This document shows positions 8,118-16,592 of a stretch of DNA of 64,000 bases, piece after piece. The notes under the pieces were generated by a model, which did no database searches, had not been told where the DNA came from, and was given only the letters and a program-made list of their open reading frames with translations. Every line of letters begins with the position of its first letter. The stretch's first letter is position 1. Position numbers and translations under genes: made by a program. Origin of the DNA: Leptolyngbya sp. SIOISBB (GTDB lineage: Bacteria; Cyanobacteriota; Cyanobacteriia; Phormidesmidales; Phormidesmidaceae); the NCBI GenBank assembly GCA_010671905.1, contig JAAHII010000001.1, positions 682,001 to 746,000 of the forward strand, given 5' to 3'.

Positions 8118-8966
8118 ATGCTGACAAACGTCGCCCAAATTTCGGTCAAGGTTTGGGAAGCGGACGGGGTTCTGCTAGAGCACTATGCCTATACGTCTGG
8201 AACAGTCGAGCCCTTACCGAAACATGCCCATGCCGAATATCAATTTGGTCTGAGCTTCGATTGCCAGGGGGAGTACGACTATCGCGGGGCGCGTCATGTC
8301 ATCCCTAAAGGGCGCTTGAGTATCATTCATTCCGGTGATGTGCATGCGCCGAGCGATCGCACCTTTTTGCCGGCATCGGCGCACTTTGGCATGGCTCATA
8401 TCGCGCCGGAGTGGCTACAAAAAGTAACCGCTGAAATGGTTCCTAAGCCAACCAGTGCACCGTTTTTTCCGGAGACGGTGATAACGGATTCCACGGCCAA
8501 TCGTTTGTATCTGACTCTGCAAGCCGTGATTCACCAACCGACGGCGCAACTCGCACGCGATACGGCACTTTGGGATTTTCTGAGCTACGTAATTGGGCAA
8601 CATGCGGAGTCACGATCGCCGGTTGCCGCTGCTCCCTCAGTACCCGCTGCCGTCAATCGCGCCCGCGACTATCTCCAGGCCTATTATGCTCGCGATATTT
8701 CTTTGGCAGCACTGGCAGCGATCGCCGATCTGAGTCGCTTTCATTTCTGTCGGGTGTTTAGCAAAACGGTTGGCGTCTCCCCCGGTGTGTACCAAACTCA
8801 GCTACGCATTGCTCAGGCCAGACGGCTATTGGCTCAGGGCCTGCCTATCGCAACTGTCGCGACCATGACAGGTTTTTATGATCAAAGCCATTTTGGCTAC
8901 CACTTCAAACGTCAAGTCGGAACTACGCCAGGTAACTATGTTAGCCAGACAGCAATATCTTCCTAG
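8118..8966 (+). CDS. AraC-family transcriptional regulator with cupin sensor
   Basis: This 282-residue regulator has an AraC-type cupin (YTSGTVEPLPKHAHAEYQF, with the PxHxHxEYQ pattern and GRLSIIHSGDVHAP) followed by the double HTH at ~175-282 (ISLAALAAIADLSRFHFCRV and TMTGFYDQSHFGYHFKR). The ATG at 8118 is 11 bp after a truncated exported ORF and probably shares its promoter. The SDR, SnoaL and aldo/keto reductase genes follow in the same direction, so they are the first candidates for regulation. It differs substantially in sequence from the AraC gene at 5874-6767, so it is not a recent duplicate. Confidence 0.88.
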   Translation: MLTNVAQISVKVWEADGVLLEHYAYTSGTVEPLPKHAHAEYQFGLSFDCQGEYDYRGARHVIPKGRLSIIHSGDVHAPSDRTFLPASAHFGMAHIAPEWLQKVTAEMVPKPTSAPFFPETVITDSTANRLYLTLQAVIHQPTAQLARDTALWDFLSYVIGQHAESRSPVAAAPSVPAAVNRARDYLQAYYARDISLAALAAIADLSRFHFCRVFSKTVGVSPGVYQTQLRIAQARRLLAQGLPIATVATMTGFYDQSHFGYHFKRQVGTTPGNYVSQTAISS

Positions 8967-9196
8967 CCTGCGTATCCTGCTCACCCGTAGAGTCTTAAGA
9001 ATTTGAGAACGCAACACAACCGCTGATATTCCCAGTTCTGAGACTGCCTCCGCCAACTTAGGCTCATTCCGGCAGCAGGCTTTTCTCCTAGCCTCCAACG
9101 CCTGAATCAGGAGGCTTGCGCCCTAGGATTTGGATTGCTGATGTTGGCCTCTACTGCATTCGATTGAGCTTTGTTTTTTCAACCGCTATATCAACC

Positions 9197-10090
9197 ATGT
9201 CAATGATGAATCGCCGCAACGTGTTAGTCACCGGTTCCTTAGCTGCTGCCGGACTCGCGACCGCTGTCTCCGTCGATCAGGCTGATGCGAATACCCTGAA
9301 TCCCCCCGCCCCCGAGACCAGCGCCGCGAATCCTGCCGGTCGATTTGCCAACCAGGTGGTGTTGATTACGGGAGCGACTTCCGGTATCGGCGAGACCACG
9401 GCGAAAGCCTTTGCTAGCAAGGGCGCTAAGGTTGTCTTCAACGGTCGCCGCGCCCAACTGGGGCAACAGGTGGAAAGTCAAATTCGTGATGCGGGGGGAG
9501 ACGCCACCTACATTCAATCCGATGTGCGCGACCCGCAGCAGGTAGAACAACTGGTGCAGGCCACCCTCGAACAGTATGGTCGCTTAGACATTGCCTTTAA
9601 CAATGCCGGTATTTTTATGACACCGGTGGAGATTCAGGAGATGGATCTCGATAACTATCGCGACATGATGGCCACGAATCTGGATGGCGTGTTCTACTCT
9701 ATGCGCTATGAGCTACCCGTCATGATTGAGCAGGGCAGCGGCATCATCATCAACATGGCCTCCGTGGCGGGGCATCGTGGGTTTGCCAACACTCCCCACT
9801 ACAACGCCAGCAAACATGGCGTGATTGGCTTAACGAAAGCCGCTGCAACCGCCAATGCGAAGCACAACATTCGCATCAATTCCATTTCTCCTCTCGCCGT
9901 GGATACTCCCATGCTGCGGCGCTCCTTTGAATATCAAGGGTTGACCTATGAGCAAATGGCTCCCAACTTTGTCACGCCCCGCATCATGACAACTGACGAA
10001 ATGGCGCGGGCCGTGATGTTTCTCGCATCGGCGGAAGCCACTGCTATTAACGGCATGGATCTGGATGTGACGGGTGGTCAGCTCGCTTAA
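9197..10090 (+). CDS. Tat-exported short-chain dehydrogenase/reductase
   Basis: This is an NAD(P)-dependent SDR of about 297 residues. The nucleotide loop is TGATSGIGE, the NNAG motif is present, and the catalytic Ser (NMASVAGH) and YNASK tetrad element are intact. The C-terminus, DLDVTGGQLA, is typical of the classical family. Unusually for an SDR it begins with a twin-arginine type leader (MNRRNVLVTGSLAAAGLATA) and an Ala/Pro-rich linker before the domain at ~residue 50, implying export or membrane attachment of a folded, cofactor-loaded enzyme. ATG at 9197 is preferred over a TTG 81 bp upstream because it starts the leader. It is followed by a SnoaL-like exported protein after 35 bp, so an operon is likely. 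The substrate is unknown. Confidence 0.87.
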   Translation: MSMMNRRNVLVTGSLAAAGLATAVSVDQADANTLNPPAPETSAANPAGRFANQVVLITGATSGIGETTAKAFASKGAKVVFNGRRAQLGQQVESQIRDAGGDATYIQSDVRDPQQVEQLVQATLEQYGRLDIAFNNAGIFMTPVEIQEMDLDNYRDMMATNLDGVFYSMRYELPVMIEQGSGIIINMASVAGHRGFANTPHYNASKHGVIGLTKAAATANAKHNIRINSISPLAVDTPMLRRSFEYQGLTYEQMAPNFVTPRIMTTDEMARAVMFLASAEATAINGMDLDVTGGQLA

Positions 10091-10125
10091 CTACGTGCGT
10101 TAATCCACTTTTTTAGGAGTTTGTG

Positions 10126-11133
10126 ATGAAACCTCTGTTTACTGGCGCATTAGCAGTGGCCCTTGCCGCAACCGCTCTGCCGGTCATCGTCCATAGCGCC
10201 CCACCAATTCCGCTGGCTCAACATTCAACATCGGCTTCATCCTCCCAAGCCGCGGATGAGGCGGCGATCGCCGTCATCATCAATAGCGTCGCTACCTTTG
10301 CCGATCAAGGGGATTTTGGCAGCATCGAAGCGCTCTACGCAGATGAGATTCAGGTTGATTACACCTCCCTTTGGGGCGGCGACGTACAAACCTACATGCC
10401 AGAAAGCTTAATGACGGCTTGGGCCAGTGTGCTGCCGGGCTTCAATCAGACTTATCACCATATTTCTAACATTCAAATAGAACTATCAGACAATCTGGCG
10501 ACAGCAACGGCCGATGTCGTCGCTGACCATCATCTAGAGGCCGACTTTTGGCAAGTGACGGGTCAGTATGAGTACCGTTTCGTCAAAGCGGCAGATCGGT
10601 GGCAAATCACTCACATGATCTTCAACTTAGTGGATGAGGTGGGCGATCGCGCACTGGTCACCTTGGCCTCTGAAAGAGCCGCGACGGCGCCGGTCGGCTA
10701 CCTGCAGCAGCAACAAACCGAGCAGGGGGTGAGAGATTTTCTCACCAGTTTAGAAACGAAAGATATGGATGCCTTTGCCACTGTCTGGGCAGAAGATGCC
10801 GTGCAGGATATGCCCTTCTCACCGGCGGGCTTTCCCAAGCGGGTAGAAGGACGCGAAAACCTGATTCAACATTATGCGGCTTGGCCTGAGATTAGCGGCA
10901 ACGCCAACTTCACCGATGAATTGGTGTTTTATCCGATGGCCGATCCGACTATGGTGTTTGCGGAGTGGCGCGGCGTGGTCGATATTTTGCCCACTGGACG
11001 GCTCTACGAACAGCAGTATGGCGGGCTTTTTCACGTGGTGGAAGGCCAAATTCAACTATTCCGCGAGTATTACGACCCGATTGTTTTTAGCGTGGCCTTT
11101 GGCCTTGATGAAAGCAGTTCAGCAGACAATTAA
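10126..11133 (+). CDS. Exported protein with two SnoaL-like (NTF2 fold) domains
   Basis: This protein of 335 residues opens with a signal peptide (MKPLFTGALAVALAATALP...). Residues ~45-185 and ~190-325 are two tandem NTF2/SnoaL-like domains. The first reads AIAVIINSVATFADQGDF and FKAADRWQITHM-like (here VKAADRWQITHMIF), the second VRDFLTSLETKDMDAFATVW and GQIQLFREYYDP. Such domains act as small cyclases, isomerases or ligand pockets. The start is fixed by TAGGAG six bases before ATG 10126. Position between an exported SDR and an aldo/keto reductase suggests a shared small-molecule modification pathway, but the substrate is not readable. Confidence 0.8.
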   Translation: MKPLFTGALAVALAATALPVIVHSAPPIPLAQHSTSASSSQAADEAAIAVIINSVATFADQGDFGSIEALYADEIQVDYTSLWGGDVQTYMPESLMTAWASVLPGFNQTYHHISNIQIELSDNLATATADVVADHHLEADFWQVTGQYEYRFVKAADRWQITHMIFNLVDEVGDRALVTLASERAATAPVGYLQQQQTEQGVRDFLTSLETKDMDAFATVWAEDAVQDMPFSPAGFPKRVEGRENLIQHYAAWPEISGNANFTDELVFYPMADPTMVFAEWRGVVDILPTGRLYEQQYGGLFHVVEGQIQLFREYYDPIVFSVAFGLDESSSADN

Positions 11134-11223
11134 GGTTGCTCATTGCAGAGCATATTAGGAGTGGTTTCACCCGCTACGCGCAGTTTTAGTCACCATTGAG
11201 TTGATTTACAGTGAGAAATACCG

Positions 11224-12327
11224 ATGCATTACTACACTCTAGGCAACACCGGATTAAAAGTGAGCCGTTTGGCCCTCGGCACCATGACCTTTGGCGATGA
11301 TTGGGGTTGGGGGGCGGATGAGACCAATGCTCGCCAATTGTTTGATACGTATTTGGAAGCGGGTGGCAACTTTATCGATACGGCTGACCTTTACACCAAC
11401 GGCAACAGCGAGCGGATGCTCGGCAAGTTTGTGAAAGAGAGCGGCAGCCGCGATCGCGTCATCATCACCACCAAATTTAGCTACAACGCGGAACCGGGCA
11501 ACCCCAACGCGGGGGGCAACGGCCGCAAAAACATTCTCCGCGCGGTAGAAGGATCACTGCAGCGTCTGGGTACCGATTATATCGACGTCTACATGCTGCA
11601 TACTTGGGATCAGATGACGCCAGCCGCCGAGGTGATGCGGACTCTAGATGATTTGGTGCGATCGGGCAAGGTGCGTTATGTCGCGCTATCGGATGCCCCC
11701 GCCTGGTACGTGGCCCAAGCTCAGACCCTGGCCTCAGAACGTCATTGGGAACCGATTAGCACTGTCCAACTCGAATATTCCCTCGCGGAACGCAATATCG
11801 AATTTGAGTACAGCGCGTTAGCAAAGCACCTCAGCACCAGCCTGATGGTTTGGTCGCCCCTCGCTAGCGGTCTGCTGTCAGGCAAGTATCGGCCCTCAGA
11901 GCAGGGCGGCGAAGGTGAAGGTCGCTTGGCGATGTTGGCTGATAGTGGCAACCCAGCGTTTAACAAGTTTACGGAGCGGAACTGGGCGATTGTGGCAGAG
12001 CTAGAACGGGTGGCTAAGGAGCTGGATCGCTCAATGGCGCAGGTGGCGTTGAACTGGGTAGCGAACCGTCCCGCCGTGGCCTCAGTCATTATCGGTGCGA
12101 CCAAGCTGCATCAATTACAAGACAATCTTGGTGCCCTAGACTTTGAAATTCCGCCCGCGCTGCTAGAGCGGTTGGAGACTGTCAGCCGTCCAGAATCTCG
12201 CTTCCCTTACACCTTCTTTGAGCCCAGCCTGCAGGGCATGCTCAATGGCGGCGCTACTGTGGGGGATAAACCTAGCGGGTACCACACACCAGTTTTGATT
12301 CAAGGCGAGGGTGCGGGAGTAAGCTGA
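11224..12327 (+). CDS. Aldo/keto reductase
   Basis: This is an NADPH-dependent oxidoreductase of 367 residues with a (beta/alpha)8 barrel. The catalytic tetrad is visible: Asp and Tyr in FIDTADLYTNG, Lys in TTKFSY, and His in YMLHTWD. The N-terminal GNTGLKVSRLALGTMTFG and the coenzyme region VASVIIGATKLHQLQDNL are standard for the YajO/Tas-like branch. It lies 90 bp after the SnoaL-like gene on the same strand and may be the last gene of that operon. A copy of the CTATAG repeat family follows 23 bp after its stop codon. Confidence 0.9.
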   Translation: MHYYTLGNTGLKVSRLALGTMTFGDDWGWGADETNARQLFDTYLEAGGNFIDTADLYTNGNSERMLGKFVKESGSRDRVIITTKFSYNAEPGNPNAGGNGRKNILRAVEGSLQRLGTDYIDVYMLHTWDQMTPAAEVMRTLDDLVRSGKVRYVALSDAPAWYVAQAQTLASERHWEPISTVQLEYSLAERNIEFEYSALAKHLSTSLMVWSPLASGLLSGKYRPSEQGGEGEGRLAMLADSGNPAFNKFTERNWAIVAELERVAKELDRSMAQVALNWVANRPAVASVIIGATKLHQLQDNLGALDFEIPPALLERLETVSRPESRFPYTFFEPSLQGMLNGGATVGDKPSGYHTPVLIQGEGAGVS

Positions 12328-12350
12328 CGCCCTAAAAGTTGGCGAATGAG

Positions 12351-12450
12351 CTATAGCGGAATGCGGAGGTCGGAATACGGAATTGAAATGCTTTCCAGAA
12401 AGTGGGTTCAACCATCCAGAGTGACCTAATCAAACTGCGGCTTGCTATAG
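12351..12450. repeat. Dispersed repeat family A, copy 1
   Basis: This 100-bp element begins CTATAGCGGAATGCGG and ends AACTGCGGCTTGCTATAG, giving 7-bp inverted ends (CTATAGC). Internally it carries CGGAATACGGAATTGAAATG and AGTGACCTAATCAAACTGC, which recur at 24268-24369, 38147-38247 and, inverted, 46153-46262. No coding capacity was seen. It is MITE-like in size and ends, but no partner transposase was identified. Confidence 0.75.
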
Positions 12451-12522
12451 ATCCCGATGAGTTTGGTTCAGCAGAATACTGGACTGAGTCGGGTGGGCAT
12501 TGCCCACTCGACCGACTGGTGA

Positions 12523-13746
12523 TTATGCACTCCGCAAAGCCACAATCGGGTCTAGCTTGGCGGCCTGCCGCGCTGGGAAAACACCAAAGAATAAGCCGAT
12601 ACCGCCAGAGACGCCGACCGCGATCGTGATCGCCACACCTGACACACCCGCTTCAAACGGAGTCAAAGCCCCAATCAGGAAGATGCCGCTGATACCCAGG
12701 CCAGTACCCACTAAACCCCCAGCGATAGACAAAATGATGGCCTCAATCAAAAACTGCGCCAAAATATCCTGCCGAGACGCCCCAACCGCTTTCCGTAAGC
12801 CGATCTCTTGGGTGCGCTCACGGACGGATACCAGCATGATGTTCATGATGCCAATGCCGCCAACGAAGAGTGAAATGCCCGCGATCGCCGCCAACATGAC
12901 AGTCAGTGCCCCAGTAATCGTTTCGGCAATGCTCAATAGGGTGTCTTGACTCTGGATGAAAAAGTCATCTTCACCCCGAATATTGTGACGGAGTCGCAGC
13001 AGATTCGTAATTTGAAACTCTGCGGTACTCATGCTCTCGCGATCGGCCGTCGAAACTGAGATGAATGACACTTCAATGCCATAGGGAGATTGTCGTCGCC
13101 CGACCAACCGACTGGCCTGGGTGGTGATCGGCAAAATCACGGCATCATCATAGTCCAACCCCAGGTTTGACCCCTTCTGCGCCATGACACCAATCACCTC
13201 AAAGCTGGTGCCATTAATCCGAATGAACTGGCCAATCGGCAGTGTTTCGTCAAATAGTCGCTCCGCCAGGGTGGCACCCAACACAGCGACTTGGCTCCGA
13301 CGATTGAGATCAAGCTCAGCAACGAAGCGGCCTTGAGCCATATCAAAACTACGAACTTGTAGAAATTGTTCATTGGTGCCGACCACACTGGTGTTGGTAT
13401 TGCGATTGCGAAAAGTCACCAGATTGCGGGTGCTGTATTCGGGCGCGACCCCGACGACCGAGGGCACTTGCTCAGCGATCGCCCGCGCATCGGCCACCAC
13501 CAGCGTGCGAGGAATGTCGAGCCCCCCGAGTTCTCGAGTCTCGCGGTTACCAGGTGCAATAAACAACACGTTAGGACCGAGGGTTTGCAACTGGTCATTG
13601 ACATAGCGCTGGGCGCCCTCGCCAATACCCACCATCGCAATCACGGAAGCGTTACCAATCACGATGCCCAGCATCGTCAAGCTGCTGCGCAATTTATTGG
13701 CGGTGAGAGTTTTGACCGCCATCCGTAAGCTTTCACCCAAATCCAT
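12523..13746 (-). CDS. MacB-like ABC transporter permease
   Basis: This is a 407-residue permease. An N-terminal span (~residues 20-45, RSSLTMLGIVIGNASVIAMV) precedes a large extracytoplasmic domain (MacB periplasmic core, ~50-270), and three further spans follow in the C-terminal FtsX domain (starting VMLAAIAGISLFVGGIGIMNIML, then SVRERTQEIGLRKAVGA, and a terminal span before PARQAAKLDP). Members export antibiotics, peptides or lipids, or act as mechanotransmitters with a cytosolic ATPase and a membrane-fusion protein. Neither partner is next to it in this window. The frame extends to a GTG at 13764, but ATG 13746 (MDLGESLRMAVK) is the usual family start. Confidence 0.85.
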   Translation of the reverse strand: MDLGESLRMAVKTLTANKLRSSLTMLGIVIGNASVIAMVGIGEGAQRYVNDQLQTLGPNVLFIAPGNRETRELGGLDIPRTLVVADARAIAEQVPSVVGVAPEYSTRNLVTFRNRNTNTSVVGTNEQFLQVRSFDMAQGRFVAELDLNRRSQVAVLGATLAERLFDETLPIGQFIRINGTSFEVIGVMAQKGSNLGLDYDDAVILPITTQASRLVGRRQSPYGIEVSFISVSTADRESMSTAEFQITNLLRLRHNIRGEDDFFIQSQDTLLSIAETITGALTVMLAAIAGISLFVGGIGIMNIMLVSVRERTQEIGLRKAVGASRQDILAQFLIEAIILSIAGGLVGTGLGISGIFLIGALTPFEAGVSGVAITIAVGVSGGIGLFFGVFPARQAAKLDPIVALRSA

Positions 13747-14638
13747 GAGGTTTTTCGTGTCCACAGAGTCTTACTTTCAGGAAAACATATTCATCTCGTT
13801 TTGCGGAGCACCACTGTATATGTAGACGTGGATGAGATAAAAATCTTTTCGTGTCTCGATTTATTCGCCACCCGAGTTGCTCCCGGAGTATCACGGGTTG
13901 TAGAACCTCATCTAACCTCTCCTTAGAGAAGGAAAGGAACCGGAAGCCTCCGTCAAATTTAGGTTGGACGCTTTGTCCCGCTCGTATCTGAGCCTCTCCT
14001 TCTCAAGGCTGCCGCTTATACACATCTCTAGAACTCAGCGCAAATGGCAGATCCCCCGCTGTCGCTGCCCCCTTAAAAAGGGGGCTTTATCCGATTCAAA
14101 CTGGGATTTCCCCCCTTTTTAAGGGGGGGATTGAGGGGGATCGAACCTCATGTGTGTTCTAAACGAATGACTTATGTATAAGCCGTAGCCTTAGCAAGGA
14201 GAGGTGCCGCAGGCGGTGAGGTTCACTCACGTTGGTGAAGTTCAGAATATTCATCTAGTAATACTTTGAAGCGATTTAACGAGCGACCATCCAAGTGGCG
14301 AAATAACTAAGGACACTAACAAACTCTACAATCTGCCGATAGGGGGGACGAGTTGTGATGCCGGTTGAACCAGCAAGGTCGGATTCGCAACCTTCTTCCC
14401 GCTGGAAAAAAGTGGCCTGCAGAGCGTTAAAACCATCCTGTCAAGCGGGTTTGGTCGGAGCAGGATGAAGGGATATTAAGGGTGTATGCCGTAACAAGTG
14501 AATAATCTTTACTGGTCAGAAATTGCCGAAATGAAGTTTGCTAGTGTACAGGCATCAAAAAGATGGCTAGGGCTGCTTCCACCGTCAGTAAGTCCTGTCA
14601 GTTTTGTCGCTGTAAACGACAGCAAGGAAGCAATGATC
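13747..14638. other. Long intergenic region with palindromic mobile-element remnants
   Basis: Nearly 900 bp lie between the MacB-like permease and the next gene. The core is a MITE-like inverted-repeat element described separately (13993-14204). Around 13903-13940 is another copy of its outer part (GAACCTCATCTAACCTCTCC), which pairs with GGTGAGGTTC at about 14215. No convincing gene is present. An in-frame extension of the downstream ORF from 14498 is considered non-coding. Confidence 0.55.
13993..14204. mobile_element. MITE-like element with ~33-bp inverted ends
   Basis: The left arm 13993-14025 (CCTCTCCTTCTCAAGGCT then GCCGCTTATACA) and right arm 14172-14204 are inverted copies with a handful of mismatches. 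Nested inside, 14068-14140 carries two self-complementary stretches (CCCCCTTAAAAAGGGGG and CCCCCCTTTTTAAGGGGGG), which also pair with each other. There is no coding capacity. This is the structure of a non-autonomous element, possibly one hairpin repeat inserted in another. A related C/G-run palindrome occurs near 27170-27210. Confidence 0.65.
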
Positions 14639-14992
14639 ATGACCGACTTCTTAGATTGCCTAAAGCATAAATATGCCTACGTTGCGATTGGCGAATTTAA
14701 GCCTGGTTGCTTTTCTGAAGCTCGCCAACTTTACGAGCAGGCGGTTTCGACCTATACCGAAGGCTTTGATGGAGCCTACCTATTGCAAGAACCAGATAGC
14801 GATCGCGGGATTGCCATCATCCTGTGGGATAACCCGGGTGACATGGAAGAGCATCACACCAAAATCTACGACGAGGCACTGGGCAAAATTTCTCATCTCT
14901 TTGCTGAGCCCCCCAAAACGGCCTTCTATGAAGTCTGTAGCGAAATCATGCCGATGCTAGCAGGCGCGATGGCGGCCGCTAAGGACAATTAG
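14639..14992 (+). CDS. Small alpha/beta-barrel (ABM-like) protein
   Basis: This protein of 117 residues begins MTDFLDCLKHKYAYVAIGEFKPG. GGAAG eight bases before ATG 14639 decides the start; the frame is open further upstream to 14498 but there has no features. The pattern of strand (YAYVAIGEFKPG), helix (CFSEARQLYEQAV), strand pair (GAYLLQEP, GIAIILWDN) and helix with paired His (MEEHHTKIYDEAL) looks like the dimeric ferredoxin-like fold of antibiotic-biosynthesis monooxygenase proteins. No catalytic residue can be assigned. It stands alone on this strand. Confidence 0.6.
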   Translation: MTDFLDCLKHKYAYVAIGEFKPGCFSEARQLYEQAVSTYTEGFDGAYLLQEPDSDRGIAIILWDNPGDMEEHHTKIYDEALGKISHLFAEPPKTAFYEVCSEIMPMLAGAMAAAKDN

Positions 14993-15277
14993 ACGCCTCC
15001 ATCTATTGAGAAAACGTTGATCTGGAGATCAGCACTGTCAATGGCAAGAGAGCGGTTGATAACTGCTGTGCAGTCGTTTGCCGCTCTCTGCAGAGATCCC
15101 TGCATGCATGTCAAAGAAGGCAACTCCCGGTATTGCTATTTGCGGATCGGGGAGAACCCTGCAGAGCGCAACAATTCGCCGCCCTTACAGCCTTGCTCGC
15201 CAATCTCTGAACGCGGTTCTCTTGGGAGCATCATCCATCCATTAACCTCAGCAACCTTCGGGGAGAGGCATTATCGC

Positions 15278-15358
15278 ACCCGCATTCACTCAACAGGCAA
15301 GGGGCTGGCGTTCCCTGGCTGAAAAGATTGGATCGCTAAATCATGACAGGCTCTAGTG
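15278..15358. repeat. Dispersed repeat family B, copy 1
   Basis: The core CACCCGCATTCACTCAACAG, then AGGGGCTGGCGTTCCCTGGC, then TGAAAAGATTGGATCGC and ATGACAGGCTCTAG is shared with 38328-38407 and, inverted, 46266-46325. It has no coding capacity. Apart from this repeat, the gap from 14993 to 15361 contains nothing I can support. Confidence 0.65.
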
Positions 15359-15361
15359 ACA

Positions 15362-15847
15362 TCACGCCAAGACAGTTCGATGGTCCAAGTAGTCTCGAAC
15401 ATGTTGAGCATGGTCATGATCGAGGGGTAAGTCTTTGACGGCCTGCCACGAAAAACTGCTTACCGCCAGCGCCTCTTTCGGGTCGTTGACCTGGGGATAT
15501 CCCGTGGCAAACACTTCGATCGCGACACAGATCGAGTGAAATCGGGCATCCCGCTGAGGTGAGGAATAAACGCCGACCAACCGGCCCATGTCAGTCACCC
15601 CAAGACTCGTTTCTTCTGCCAACTCGCGCTGCGCCGCTTGGGCAATATCCTCTCCCCAATCGACCAAGCCACCGGGAAAGCACCAGAGACCCGAGTCTCG
15701 CCGCTGCATCAAGACGACCGACCCATCCGGCAAAATGGGAATGATGCAAACGCCGACTAATGGCCGCCGCAACAACAACCTCAGCAGCGTTCGAATCGCT
15801 TGCTGCCAGGGTTGTCCTACCGTCTGATTGACCTGTCTGCTAGGCAT
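15362..15847 (-). CDS. NUDIX hydrolase
   Basis: This is a 161-residue pyrophosphohydrolase of nucleoside-diphosphate-linked substrates. The Nudix box is complete: GLVDWGEDIAQAAQ followed by RELAEETSLG, with the metal-binding REXXEE. The preceding strands LVGVCIIPILPDGSVVLMQR and CFPGG are standard. ATG 15847 is chosen over an upstream extension. It lies inside the last codons of the peroxiredoxin gene (8-bp overlap), so the two are probably cotranscribed and translationally coupled. A pairing of peroxide detoxification with nucleotide-pool cleaning is plausible but not shown. Confidence 0.88.
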   Translation of the reverse strand: MPSRQVNQTVGQPWQQAIRTLLRLLLRRPLVGVCIIPILPDGSVVLMQRRDSGLWCFPGGLVDWGEDIAQAAQRELAEETSLGVTDMGRLVGVYSSPQRDARFHSICVAIEVFATGYPQVNDPKEALAVSSFSWQAVKDLPLDHDHAQHVRDYLDHRTVLA

Positions 15848-16317
15848 TACCCGATAACTCAGCGATATCCTGCAGGACTTCTTGAGCATGGGGTTCAGGT
15901 TTCACCTTGCGGTAAATTTTGGCGAGTTTACCCTCAGGGTCAATGATGAAAGTGCTACGGGTGATGCCCATATATTCCTTACCCATAAACTTTTTTGAGG
16001 CCATAGCTGCCGTATTCACCCGCGATCGCCCCACCCTCATCGACGAGTAAAGGGAAGGGCAAATCATACTTCGTCGCAAATTTAGTGTGGGACTTCGCAT
16101 CGTCTGTGCTGACACCTAAGACCACAACATCGCTACCCTGGTAGTCACTATAGGCATCTCTAAAGCCGCAGGCTTCCTTCGTACAGCCCGGAGTGTTATC
16201 GCGCGGATAAAAGTACAGTACGACCCACTTACCGTTGAGGTCTTGCAGCTTAACAGAGTTCCCCTCAGCATCAGGCAGGGCAAAGTCAGGGGCGGAGTCG
16301 CCAACAGTCAAAGTCAT
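15840..16317 (-). CDS. bcp: Peroxiredoxin Q/BCP, split by a one-base insertion
   Basis: This thiol peroxidase reduces peroxides using the peroxidatic and resolving Cys of TPGCTKEACGF (five residues apart, PrxQ type). The N-terminus, VGDSAPDFALPDAEGN, and the Trp-containing strand WVVLYFYPRDNTPG are typical. As written the frame stops after GSYGLKKVYG. Removing one base from the T6 run at 15991-15996 (A6 on the coding strand) gives LKKFMGKEYMGITRSTFII and continues to the normal end at 15840, making 158 residues, the family length. The indel is most likely a base-calling error. The Nudix gene overlaps its end by 8 bp. Confidence 0.88.
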
Positions 16318-16592
16318 GAAGCTTAAGTAAATCTAAAAACAACTTTCCTGACATTCTATACCGCCACCACAAGCGCTTCGTCACGCGCTATCATGAACTC
16401 ATAATGAATACGCTTTAGCGCACTGCCATGGGAGAATCCGTGCTCCCGCAGGGAGGGGATGAGTTAAGGTGAAAAGGTTTTGTGAGATGCTCTCGGCAAC
16501 CGCTGTGGCGGCTCCTGGTTTTCACACTCACCCAAAAATCTTGGTTGTTCCCCAGCCGACTTTCTATCTTACTTACGTGACACGAGACTGTT

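Noticed and set aside
8826-9098. 90-codon minus-strand frame between the AraC and SDR genes
   Set aside because: It mostly lies antisense to the AraC C-terminus; the free part (Glu/Ala/Leu-rich) has no recognisable family.
9090-9116. Hairpin AGCCTCC/GGAGGCT as a terminator after the AraC gene
   Set aside because: Only seven base pairs with a 13-base loop and no T-run.
15991-15996. Programmed ribosomal frameshift in prxQ at the A6 run
   Set aside because: The shift needed is +1 relative to the upstream frame; the classic A-AAA-AAG slippery site supports -1 and is not in the right phase, so an extra base in the run is simpler.
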